A DNA stretch of 13,648 nucleotides. Origin: Syntrophomonadaceae bacterium. Lineage in GTDB: Bacteria; Bacillota; Dethiobacteria; DTU022; UBA8154. A program made the position numbers and the translations under genes. Shown piece after piece: positions 7,195-13,648 of this stretch. Under the pieces are notes generated by a model, which searched no databases, had not been told where the DNA came from, and saw only the letters and a program-made list of their open reading frames with translations. Every line of letters starts with the position of its first letter. Position 1 is the stretch's first letter. Location of the stretch: contig PWWY01000058.1 of NCBI GenBank assembly GCA_003561325.1, forward strand, positions 1 to 13,648. Reading direction: 5' to 3'.

Positions 7195-7608
7195 ATGCTT
7201 AAAAAGATCGACCACATTGGCATTGCCGTGAAAAACCTGGAGGAGGCCCTGGCCTTCTATGAAGATGCCCTGGGTTTACAAGCGACGGGCACGGAAGTCG
7301 TGGAAGAACAGAAAGTGAAAATTGCTTTTCTTCCCCTGGGGGAAAGCAAGCTGGAGCTGTTGGAATCCACCTCACCGGACGGTCCCGTAGCCAAATTTAT
7401 CGAGGCTCGTGGTGAAGGGATTCAACACATTGCCGTCCGCGTGGACAACATCGAAGAAATGCTGCAAGAAATGGAAGAGAAAGGGGTTCGTCTCATCGAC
7501 AAGCCCCCCCGTTACGGCGCGGGAGGCGCGCGCATTGCATTCTTACATCCAAAATCGACTTCTGGTATCCTGCTGGAACTCTGCCAGCGCAACGAGGAGG
7601 AAAAATAA
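7195..7608 (+). CDS. mce: Methylmalonyl-CoA epimerase
   Basis: A 137-residue protein of the vicinal oxygen chelate fold that interconverts (R)- and (S)-methylmalonyl-CoA, linking the mutase (R form) to the carboxyltransferase (S form). Two beta-alpha-beta-beta-beta modules are visible: KKIDHIGIAVKNLEEALAFY at the N-terminus and QHIAVRVDNIEEML from residue 77. Likely metal ligands include His7, His78 and Glu129 (LLELC). ATG 7195 is chosen because it follows AAAGGGGG and begins the family-like MLKKIDHIGIAV; a longer frame from 7159 would overlap the previous gene and lacks a ribosome binding site. Its 3' end (GAGGAGG) supplies the ribosome binding site of the next gene, whose GTG lies 3 bp past the TAA, so the two are probably translationally coupled. 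Confidence 0.95.
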   Translation: MLKKIDHIGIAVKNLEEALAFYEDALGLQATGTEVVEEQKVKIAFLPLGESKLELLESTSPDGPVAKFIEARGEGIQHIAVRVDNIEEMLQEMEEKGVRLIDKPPRYGAGGARIAFLHPKSTSGILLELCQRNEEEK

Positions 7609-7611
7609 ACA

Positions 7612-9153
7612 GTGGAAGACAAACTAAAATTTCTAGAAGAGAGACGACAAGTCGTTTTCCAAGGCGGCGGTGATAAACGCATCGAGGACCAGCATGGCAA
7701 GGGCAAATTAACGGCCAGGGAACGGCTGGAGCAGTTCCTGGACCCGGACAGCTTTGTGGAAGTCGGCACCTTTGTGCAGACCGGCTTGGAAGATGCCAGC
7801 ACCAATGAAATTCCCCTCCCCGGGGAAGGGGTTGTGACCGGATACGGCACGGTTGAGGGGAAACTGGTCTATATTTTTGCCCAGGATTTTACTGTCGCCG
7901 GCGGCTCCCTGGGCGAACTCCACGCGGCCAAGATCTGCCGGGTCATGGACCTGGCGGCCAAGAACGGTGCTCCTTTTATCGGCCTGCAAGACTCCGGCGG
8001 CGCCCGCATCCAGGAAGGTGTCATGTCCCTGGACGGCTACGGCAATATCTTCTACCGCAACACCCTTAACTCGGGAGTGATTCCCCAAATATCCGTGATC
8101 ATGGGGCCCTGTGCCGGGGGAGCCGTCTATTCCCCGGCTCTGACAGACTTTGTCTTCATGGTAGACAATTCTAGCTACATGTTTATCACCGGCCCCCAGG
8201 TGATCAAGGCCGTAACCGGGGAAGAGGTGACCCCGGAGAAACTGGGGGGCGCGCTGACCCACAATGAAACCAGCGGCGTGGCGCACTTCAGGGCGGCCAG
8301 TGAGCAGGAGTGCCTGGAAAAGCTGAAAAAGCTGCTCAGCTTTCTTCCGCCCAACAACCTGAACGATGCCCCGGTATTGCCGCCGGCTGAACCCACGCTC
8401 TCGGCCGAGGAATTGCTGCAGCTGGTTCCTCCCGACCCCAACAAGCCGTATGATGTTGTGGATATCATCACCCGGGTGGTTGACGGCAGCGACTTCTTCC
8501 AGGTTCACGAGCATTACGCTAAAAATGCCGTCGTCGGGTTTGCCCGCATCGAAGGGCGCACCGTGGGGATCATTGCCAACCAGCCCAAGGTGCTGTCCGG
8601 TTGCCTGGATATCAACAGCTCCGACAAGATCGCCCGCTTTGTGCGTTTTTGTGACTGTTTTAATATCCCTCTCATTACCTTCGTTGACGTCCCGGGCTAT
8701 CTCCCCGGGGTCAACCAGGAGGACGGCGGTATTATCCGCCACGGGGCCAAGATCCTCTACGCATACTCCGAAGCCACGGTCCCGCAGATCAGCATTATTC
8801 TCCGGAAAGCCTACGGAGGCGCTTACATCGCCATGAACGGCCGCTGCCTGGGAGCGGATGTAGCCCTGGCCTGGCCGACGGCGGAAGTAGCGGTCATGGG
8901 CCCGGAGGGAGCCACCAATATTATCTACCGCAAAGAGATTGAAAAGTCGGAAGACCCCCAGGCGGAACGGACCAGGCGCGTGGATGAATACCGCTTCCGC
9001 TACGCCAATCCGTATATCACCGCCGCCCGGGGCTGGCTGGATGACGTCATTGACCCCCGAAATACCCGGCGTCACCTGGTCCGTTCCCTGGAATCGCTCA
9101 AGAGCAAGTTCGAAGAGAGGCCCCGCAAGAAACACGGGAACATCCCCCTCTAG
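7612..9153 (+). CDS. mmdA: Methylmalonyl-CoA carboxyltransferase / decarboxylase alpha (PccB-like) subunit
   Basis: A 513-residue biotin-dependent carboxyltransferase with both crotonase-like halves. The N-half has DSGGARIQEG (127-136) and the CAGGAVYS oxyanion loop (167-174); the C-half has KAYGGAYIAMNG (399-410) and AWPTAEVAVMG (420-430), ending in the family-typical KKHGNIPL. It moves CO2 between (S)-methylmalonyl-CoA and carboxybiotin. The length suits the transcarboxylase 12S subunit, the MmdA subunit of the Na+-pumping decarboxylase, and PccB alike, so sequence alone does not settle which complex it serves. Next to mutase and epimerase genes, methylmalonyl/propionyl-CoA is the natural substrate. 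No biotin carrier, 5S subunit or membrane subunit follows in this window; those must lie elsewhere. The start is GTG 7612, with GAGGAGG inside the end of the epimerase gene. It seems to be the last gene of its operon. Confidence 0.93.
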   Translation: MEDKLKFLEERRQVVFQGGGDKRIEDQHGKGKLTARERLEQFLDPDSFVEVGTFVQTGLEDASTNEIPLPGEGVVTGYGTVEGKLVYIFAQDFTVAGGSLGELHAAKICRVMDLAAKNGAPFIGLQDSGGARIQEGVMSLDGYGNIFYRNTLNSGVIPQISVIMGPCAGGAVYSPALTDFVFMVDNSSYMFITGPQVIKAVTGEEVTPEKLGGALTHNETSGVAHFRAASEQECLEKLKKLLSFLPPNNLNDAPVLPPAEPTLSAEELLQLVPPDPNKPYDVVDIITRVVDGSDFFQVHEHYAKNAVVGFARIEGRTVGIIANQPKVLSGCLDINSSDKIARFVRFCDCFNIPLITFVDVPGYLPGVNQEDGGIIRHGAKILYAYSEATVPQISIILRKAYGGAYIAMNGRCLGADVALAWPTAEVAVMGPEGATNIIYRKEIEKSEDPQAERTRRVDEYRFRYANPYITAARGWLDDVIDPRNTRRHLVRSLESLKSKFEERPRKKHGNIPL

Positions 9154-9207
9154 AGGGAAAAGTGGACCCGGGCCTTCGCTTCTTTCTGCCGCTGTCCGGT
9201 AATTCTG

Positions 9208-9236
9208 TTGACTTTTTTGTGGGCCGGTGGTAATAT
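9208..9236 (+). promoter_or_regulatory. Predicted sigma-A promoter of the arg operon
   Basis: TTGACT (9208-9213, one mismatch to TTGACA) and TAATAT (9231-9236, close to TATAAT) are separated by exactly 17 bp. Transcription should start near 9243, giving a leader of about 320 bases that holds the T-box and ends at argC. I see no clear intrinsic terminator between the carboxyltransferase stop (9153) and this promoter, so some read-through into the arg operon is possible. Confidence 0.75.
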
Positions 9237-9248
9237 CTTACGTAAGAT
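9235..9248. repeat. 14-bp perfect palindrome over the -10/start region of the arg promoter
   Basis: ATCTTACGTAAGAT reads the same on both strands. It overlaps the last bases of the -10 box and covers the predicted start point, where a bound repressor would block transcription. It does not look like the ArgR/AhrC box (about TNTGNATWWWWATNCANA). No repressor is suggested by neighbouring genes; operator function is inferred. Confidence 0.45.
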
Positions 9249-9256
9249 CATCTGAC

Positions 9257-9530
9257 CGCCTGTGAAAGGGAGAGTACGGATAGCCGGCAGGTCAAGCGAA
9301 CCGGGGACGGTGGGAGCCCGGTGTTGAGGCTGTCCCGAAGCGCACCCTGGAGGTGAAGGCCGAAGCCCGGAGTGAGAAGTTTTTTCCGGGTGGGTAGGTT
9401 CTTCCGGTTAGCCCCCGTTAGCGGGTTTGCTGCGATACGCTAGGCAGCCCCAGAGGAGGACCTCAACGGGGTCAAAAAAGGTGGTACCGCGAGAATAGCC
9501 TCTCGTCCTTTTGGATGAGAGGCTATTGTT
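9257..9530 (+). promoter_or_regulatory. T-box leader (tRNA-Arg-sensing), upstream of argC
   Basis: A complete T-box riboswitch. Stem I is visible: base pairing 9257-9261 with 9351-9355, AGGG (9267-9270) with CCCT (9345-9348), and an 8-bp stem 9278-9285 with 9328-9335. Between the last two lies the specifier loop, AGTA (9273-9276) opposite GAA (9337-9339). Reading the triplet before the conserved purine gives CGC (9341-9343), an Arg codon. The distal stem I has the typical GGACGGTGGGAG. The T-box bulge GGTGGTACCGCG lies at 9480-9491, followed by the antiterminator and a terminator hairpin. Uncharged tRNA-Arg should bind and allow read-through into argC, so the operon opens when arginine is short. 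T-box identity is near certain; the specifier register (CGC rather than GCG) is supported by the downstream arg genes. Confidence 0.95.
9494..9527 (+). terminator. T-box regulated terminator hairpin
   Basis: AATAGCCTCTC (9494-9504) is the exact reverse complement of GAGAGGCTATT (9517-9527). The stem extends inward by a G-U pair and TCC/GGA to a TTTT loop, about 15 pairs in all. The T-run behind it is short (TTGTT). The 5' arm and loop overlap the bases that pair in the antiterminator (CTCGTCCTTT with the T-box side), as expected for mutually exclusive structures. Confidence 0.85.
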
Positions 9531-9560
9531 ATGGGAAAAGCGTACAGGGAGGGATAAATC

Positions 9561-10601
9561 GTGCGGATTGGGATAATTGGTGTGACCGGGTATACGGGGA
9601 GTGAGCTCCTGCGCATCCTGCTTCATCACCCCGGGGTTCATGTAACCTATGTAACATCACATTCGTTTGCCGGAAAACCCCTGGCAGAAGTGCATCCCCA
9701 TTTCCAGGGAATCATCGACTTAACCTGTCAGAAATTCGAGGTAGAAGAAGCCCGGAGAGAAACGGACCTGGTTTTCTGTGCCCTGCCTCACGGCGAGTCC
9801 ATGGAGGCGGTGGCCCAGCTCTATCGTGCCGGCCTGAAGGTCATTGATTTAAGCGCGGACTATCGGCTGCATCGCGCCGGGGATTACAGGACATGGTATC
9901 AACGCGAACATACCGTTCCTGAACTGCTGGGACAGGCTGTATACGGCTTGCCGGAATTTAACAGGGAAAAAATTCGCAGGGCTTCCCTGGTGGCAAACCC
10001 CGGCTGTTACCCCACGTCGGTGCTCCTGGCCCTGGCCCCCTTAACCCGACAGGAAGGCCTGGTTGATTGGAACACCCTGGTCGTTGACGCCAAGTCCGGA
10101 GCGTCCGGAGCAGGGCGGGTGCCTTCGCCGGTACTGCATTATCCCGAGTGTACGGAAAACTTTCGGGCATACCGGGTTGCGGTCCATCAGCACGCCGGTG
10201 AAATGGAACAGGAGCTGGGGATGCTTCTGGGAAAAACCGCGGCATTTACGTTTGTCCCTCACCTGGTCCCCATGGTGCGCGGGATTCTGAGCACGACGTA
10301 CCTTACCCTGGCGACAGAGATGCAGGAAGAGGATATTCGCGAAGTATATCGTAATTATTACAGTGAAGCGTTTTTTGTCAGGGTACTGCCCCAGGGGCTT
10401 TTCCCGGAGACGCGTAATGTCTATGGGAGCAACTTTTGTGACCTGGGCCTGCACCGGGACCGCCGCACGGGGCGGCTGATCCTGATTTCCGCCCTGGATA
10501 ACCTGGTCAAAGGAGCGGCTGGACAGGCGGTGCAGAATATGAATCTCATGCTGGGTATCGAAGAGACCTCGGGGTTGAAGTTTGTTCCCCTGCGGCCTTG
10601 A
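9561..10601 (+). CDS. argC: N-acetyl-gamma-glutamyl-phosphate reductase
   Basis: A 346-residue enzyme, full family length, catalysing NADPH-dependent reduction of N-acetylglutamyl phosphate to the semialdehyde, the third step of arginine synthesis. The N-terminal Rossmann motif is GVTGYTGSELLRIL (residues 7-20). The catalytic Cys149 lies in ANPGCYPT and likely active-site histidines in VAVHQHAGEMEQEL (about 207-220). SGASGAGR (180-186 region) is also typical. The start is GTG 9561, with GGAGGGA (9548-9554) at good spacing. It is the first gene after the T-box and is followed by argJ 12 bp downstream. Confidence 0.97.
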   Translation: MRIGIIGVTGYTGSELLRILLHHPGVHVTYVTSHSFAGKPLAEVHPHFQGIIDLTCQKFEVEEARRETDLVFCALPHGESMEAVAQLYRAGLKVIDLSADYRLHRAGDYRTWYQREHTVPELLGQAVYGLPEFNREKIRRASLVANPGCYPTSVLLALAPLTRQEGLVDWNTLVVDAKSGASGAGRVPSPVLHYPECTENFRAYRVAVHQHAGEMEQELGMLLGKTAAFTFVPHLVPMVRGILSTTYLTLATEMQEEDIREVYRNYYSEAFFVRVLPQGLFPETRNVYGSNFCDLGLHRDRRTGRLILISALDNLVKGAAGQAVQNMNLMLGIEETSGLKFVPLRP

Positions 10602-10613
10602 TTTTTTGGAAAG

Positions 10614-11837
10614 GTGCGGAAAAGAAAGATGAAAATGGAAAAGATATCGGGAGGCCTGACCGCGGTTCCAGGGGTGGAAGCGGCTGGTGTGCACTGTGGG
10701 ATTAAGAAAAACGGGGAAAAGGACCTGGCTTTGCTCTACTATCCACGACCTGCCCGGGCCGCAGGGGTCTTTACCCGCAATCTGTTTAAAGCGCCTCCTC
10801 TCCAGGTAACCCGGGACCACCTTCAGAACAACGTGCGAGCCGTGGTGATTAACAGCGGTAATGCCAATGCCTGCACCGGAGAGCAAGGCAGGCAAGATGC
10901 CCTGGAAACCACGCGGCTGGTGGCAGAGCGGCTGCAGGTCTCCCCACAGGAAGTCCTGGTTTCATCTACCGGGGTAATCGGGGTCTACCTGCCCATGGGG
11001 AAGCTGGCCCGGGGTGTGGAAGAAGCGGTTACACGGCTTTCTCCTTCCCTGGAGAGCGGCCATGATGCGGCCCAGGCAATTATGACCACGGATACGGTCC
11101 CCAAGGAAACAGCCTACAAGATCCAGCTTGATTCTGCCTGTTTCACCGTGGGAGGGATGGCCAAGGGCGCCGGAATGATTTGCCCCGACATGGCCACTTT
11201 ACTCGGATTTGTGTGTACCGACCTGGATCTCAGCCGGGAAGCCTTGCAGGAAGCCCTGCAGGGGGCCGTCAGGCGTACCTTTAATGTGATCACAGTAGAT
11301 GGAGATACCTCGACCAATGACATGGTTCTACTGGTTTCTACGGGCACTTCAGGGATCAAGGTTGAACCGGGAACTTTCCTGTGGGAGGGCTTTCAGGAAG
11401 CCCTTTTGCAGGTCTGCCAGGAGCTCTCATTCCGCATCGTATCCGACGGGGAAGGAGTGACCAAGGTGATCCGCCTGGTTGTGCAGGGGGCTCCGGATTA
11501 TCAAACAGCCAGGACACTGTCCAGGGCGATCTTGAATTCGTGCCTGGTGAAGACGGCTTTCTTCGGTGAGGATGCCAACTGGGGACGCCTGATCACGGCC
11601 ATGGGTTATTCCGGTGCTGTATTTGATCCTGCCGCCGTGGAAATTTTTCTGGGGGACGTCCAGGTGACCAGGCAGGGTACAGGCGTGATTTTTGATGAAA
11701 CCAGGGCCAAAAAAGTCCTGGAAAAACGAGAAATCCCGATTTATATTCATCTCCATGCCGGGGAAGAGGAACTGACCTCTTTCGGCTGTGACCTGAGTTA
11801 TGATTATGTCACCATCAACAGCGACTACAGAAGCTGA
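10614..11837 (+). CDS. argJ: Bifunctional glutamate N-acetyltransferase / amino-acid acetyltransferase (ornithine acetyltransferase)
   Basis: ArgJ moves the acetyl group from N-acetylornithine to glutamate, recycling it; many versions also use acetyl-CoA. The precursor cuts itself between Ala and Thr in the conserved MATLLGF; here Thr195 (codon 11196-11198) would become the N-terminal nucleophile of the beta chain, after GGMAKGAGMICPD. INSGNANACTG and VSSTGVIG of the alpha chain and GEDANWGRLITAMGYSGA of the beta chain are also clear. Counted from GTG 10614 it is 407 residues. ATG 10629 or 10635 in the same frame is equally plausible, since the MEKISGGLTAVPG region is where the family usually begins; ribosome binding sites are modest for all (GGAAAG, GGAAAAGAAAG). 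Its presence means a cyclic arginine pathway, so argA/argE are not strictly needed. Confidence 0.96.
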   Translation: MRKRKMKMEKISGGLTAVPGVEAAGVHCGIKKNGEKDLALLYYPRPARAAGVFTRNLFKAPPLQVTRDHLQNNVRAVVINSGNANACTGEQGRQDALETTRLVAERLQVSPQEVLVSSTGVIGVYLPMGKLARGVEEAVTRLSPSLESGHDAAQAIMTTDTVPKETAYKIQLDSACFTVGGMAKGAGMICPDMATLLGFVCTDLDLSREALQEALQGAVRRTFNVITVDGDTSTNDMVLLVSTGTSGIKVEPGTFLWEGFQEALLQVCQELSFRIVSDGEGVTKVIRLVVQGAPDYQTARTLSRAILNSCLVKTAFFGEDANWGRLITAMGYSGAVFDPAAVEIFLGDVQVTRQGTGVIFDETRAKKVLEKREIPIYIHLHAGEEELTSFGCDLSYDYVTINSDYRS

Positions 11838-11857
11838 CAGGAGAGGGATGATGATGG

Positions 11858-12757
11858 ATGGAGCATCAGGGAATGGAGCGGCTGATTGAAAAAGCCCAGG
11901 TACTGATCGAGGCCCTTCCGTATATCCGCCGTTTCTCCGGGAAAACATTCGTGATCAAATACGGCGGGCAGGCCATGGTCAGCGATGAGCTGAAGGATTC
12001 CGTGGCCCAGGATATCGTGCTGTTAAAGTATATCGGGATCAACCCCATCGTCGTCCACGGTGGAGGAAAGGAGATCACATCCCTGCTGGACCGGCTGGGC
12101 ATCGACACCCGTTTTGTCGGCGGTCTACGTGTGACCGATCGGGAAACCATGGAGATGGTGGAAATGGTGCTGGTCGGAAAGATTAACAAGGAAGTGGTGA
12201 ACCTGCTGAACCGCCATGGAGGGAAAGCCGTGGGGCTCAGCGGAAAGGACAGCAATCTCCTGGTGGCCCGCAAAAGGCCCCCGGCCCAGGCATATGTTGA
12301 CGGCGCGGAACAGTATGTTGACCTGGGCTATGTGGGAGACGTGACGGAAATCAATGCCACGGTAATAGAGACCCTGAGTAAAAATAATTACATCCCGGTG
12401 ATCGCCCCGGTTGCTGTAAGCCTGGAAGGGGATGGGTTGAATATTAACGCCGATCACGTGGCGGGCGAATTGGCCGCGGCGCTGCAAGCAGAGAAACTGA
12501 TTTTACTCACCGATGTGGAGGGGATCCTGGAAGTGCCGGGCAAACAGGAAACCCTGATCTCCAGCGTGAAGCGCCAGCAGGCGAGAGACATGATCATTTC
12601 CGGGAACATTTCCTCGGGCATGATCCCCAAGGTTGAGGCCTGCATTCGGGCCTTGAACAGCGGTGTAGCCAGGACACATATTATTGATGGCCGCTTGAGC
12701 CATTCCATGCTCCTGGAAATCTTTACCGATACCGGCATTGGCACCATGGTAGAATAG
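11858..12757 (+). CDS. argB: Acetylglutamate kinase, arginine-sensitive type
   Basis: A 299-residue amino-acid kinase that phosphorylates N-acetylglutamate, the controlled step in cyclic arginine pathways. Motifs: FVIKYGGQAM with Lys34, VVHGGGKEI (65-73) for the substrate and phosphate loop, AVGLSGKDSNLL, and GLNINADHVAGELAAALQ. A helical extension of about 28 residues precedes the first strand, and the C-terminus carries THIIDGRLSHSMLLEIFTDT. Both features mark the hexameric, arginine-inhibited enzymes such as those of Thermotoga and Pseudomonas, so feedback by arginine is likely. The start ATG 11858 lies about 11 bases after AGGAGAGG (11839-11846). Three consecutive out-of-frame ATGs (11848, 11851, 11854) sit in between. 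ATG 11873 is a less likely alternative because it would shorten the N-helix. Confidence 0.96.
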   Translation: MEHQGMERLIEKAQVLIEALPYIRRFSGKTFVIKYGGQAMVSDELKDSVAQDIVLLKYIGINPIVVHGGGKEITSLLDRLGIDTRFVGGLRVTDRETMEMVEMVLVGKINKEVVNLLNRHGGKAVGLSGKDSNLLVARKRPPAQAYVDGAEQYVDLGYVGDVTEINATVIETLSKNNYIPVIAPVAVSLEGDGLNINADHVAGELAAALQAEKLILLTDVEGILEVPGKQETLISSVKRQQARDMIISGNISSGMIPKVEACIRALNSGVARTHIIDGRLSHSMLLEIFTDTGIGTMVE

Positions 12758-12835
12758 CAAGAGCGCCGCGGCGAGATGCATGCAGGTGAAGATGAAGTTG
12801 ATTAAGACTTTCCTAAACATAAGGAGGTGCGGCTG

Positions 12836-13648
12836 TTGATCCAGGAAGAGGAGAAAAAATATATCATCAATACATACAACCGGCAGCCCGGCGTGAACCT
12901 TTACCTGGTGAAAGGAGAAGGGACGAGGGTTTGGGATGAAGGGGGCAAGGAATACCTGGATTTTGTTGGTGGGCTGGCGGTCAATGGCCTGGGACATTGC
13001 TTTCAGCCTGTCGTAGAGGCAGCGACTGCGCAGTTGAACATGCTAATTCACACGTCAAACCTTTATTACACCGGACCCCAGGTGGAATTGGCACGGCGGC
13101 TGGTCGAAGCTTCTGCTGCAGACAAGGTATTTTTCTGCAACAGCGGAGCCGAAGCCAATGAAGCGGCGATCAAGCTGGCACGGAAATATTCCAAGCAGCA
13201 GCACGGGGCAGAGAAACACGAGATCATCACGGCCAAGAATTCCTTTCACGGCAGGACGCTGGCCACCATTACAGCGACAGGACAGGCGAAATTTCACCAG
13301 GGCTTTGAGCCCCTGGTGCCCGGTTTCCGTTACGGGGATTTCAATGACGCGGACTCCTTTGCAAGCCAGGTAAACCGCCATACCTGCGCCGTGATGCTGG
13401 AACCCGTGCAGGGTGAGGGAGGGGTTCACGTGGCCACTGGGGAATTCATATCTGCCATCAAGCAATTGTGCGAGCAACACAAGCTGCTTTTGATCCTTGA
13501 TGAGATCCAATGCGGCATGGGCAGAACCGGAAAGCTCTTTGCGTACGAGCATTACGGGATCATCCCGGACATTTTTACCCTGGCGAAGTCCCTGGGCGGA
13601 GGCCTGCCCATCGGTGCCATGCTCTGCACCGACTCCGTTGCTGCCGGG
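12836..13648 (+). CDS. argD: Acetylornithine aminotransferase (3' partial)
   Basis: The first 271 codons of a class-III PLP aminotransferase; the frame is open to the window edge and about 120-130 residues should be missing. It converts N-acetylglutamate semialdehyde to N-acetylornithine with glutamate as amino donor; some family members also serve lysine synthesis. Seen: FCNSGAEANEAAIK (100-113) for the PLP phosphate, NSFHGRTLATI (135-145), EPVQGEGGV, LLILDEIQCGMGRTG with PLP-ring Asp222, and the PLP lysine Lys251 in TLAKSLGGGLPIGAM. The start TTG 12836 is chosen because a strong AAGGAGGTG (12821-12829) stands 6 bases upstream and the reading begins family-like. The 78-bp gap after argB holds no visible terminator, so it belongs to the arg operon. 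Confidence 0.95.
   Translation, partial: MIQEEEKKYIINTYNRQPGVNLYLVKGEGTRVWDEGGKEYLDFVGGLAVNGLGHCFQPVVEAATAQLNMLIHTSNLYYTGPQVELARRLVEASAADKVFFCNSGAEANEAAIKLARKYSKQQHGAEKHEIITAKNSFHGRTLATITATGQAKFHQGFEPLVPGFRYGDFNDADSFASQVNRHTCAVMLEPVQGEGGVHVATGEFISAIKQLCEQHKLLLILDEIQCGMGRTGKLFAYEHYGIIPDIFTLAKSLGGGLPIGAMLCTDSVAAG

Noticed and set aside
7708..9135. A 475-codon open frame on the minus strand, opposite the carboxyltransferase gene
   Set aside because: It is the antisense shadow of a strongly conserved enzyme in GC-rich DNA; its translation resembles no family I know and it has no ribosome binding site.
12776..12805. Nine-residue leader-like frame (MHAGEDEVD) between argB and argD
   Set aside because: No ribosome binding site, no arginine codons and no attenuator-like structure; probably chance.
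1..13648. CRISPR arrays, insertion sequences, tRNA or rRNA genes, phage or defence genes
   Set aside because: No spaced direct repeats, transposase or integrase sequence, tRNA-like cloverleaf or rRNA segments were seen; apart from the points listed, the window reads as two ordinary metabolic operons.

Overview
The window looks like chromosomal DNA of an anaerobic, fairly GC-rich Firmicute (class Clostridia in the broad sense, perhaps a Peptococcaceae/Desulfotomaculum/Moorella-type bacterium). The grounds are strong AGGAGG-type ribosome binding sites, frequent GTG and TTG starts, a T-box leader and an Asp23/Gls24-like protein. A split B12-dependent methylmalonyl-CoA mutase beside succinyl-CoA ligase genes also resembles propionate-metabolising Clostridia. 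The taxon is inferred, not shown.

Layout. 1-155: last 50 codons of fdhD (+). 185-1084: convergent gene (-) for a P-loop protein with an Asp23-like C-terminal region; its sigma-A promoter lies at 1110-1138. 1142-2920 (+): a PAS/AAA+/Fis-type regulator of the sigma-54 activator family with an unresolved start. 2991-9153 (+): a methylmalonyl-CoA/succinyl-CoA module made of sucC (interrupted by an in-frame TAA), sucD, mutase large subunit, mutase B12 subunit, epimerase and carboxyltransferase. 9208-9530: sigma-A promoter, a 14-bp palindrome at the predicted transcription start, and a full T-box leader with an apparent Arg (CGC) specifier. 9561-13648 (+): argC, argJ, argB and the 5' part of argD, cut by the window edge.

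How the genes work together. The first operon interconverts succinate, succinyl-CoA, methylmalonyl-CoA (R and S) and propionyl-CoA: the ligase makes or uses succinyl-CoA, the two-chain mutase rearranges it, the epimerase swaps C2 stereochemistry, and the carboxyltransferase moves the carboxyl group. The biotin carrier, the second carboxyl acceptor/donor subunit, fumarase and malate dehydrogenase are not in this window. The regulator just upstream resembles, from memory, the regulator heading the mmc propionate operon of Pelotomaculum. The second operon is the acetyl-cycling arginine pathway (argJ present, arginine-sensitive-type argB), controlled by uncharged tRNA-Arg through the T-box and probably by arginine at ArgB.

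The window is mostly ordinary metabolism. The points worth a second look are the nonsense codon in sucC, the missing start and degenerate ATPase motifs of the neighbouring regulator, altered conserved residues in both ligase subunits, and two perfect palindromes at control positions (2961-2975 and 9235-9248).
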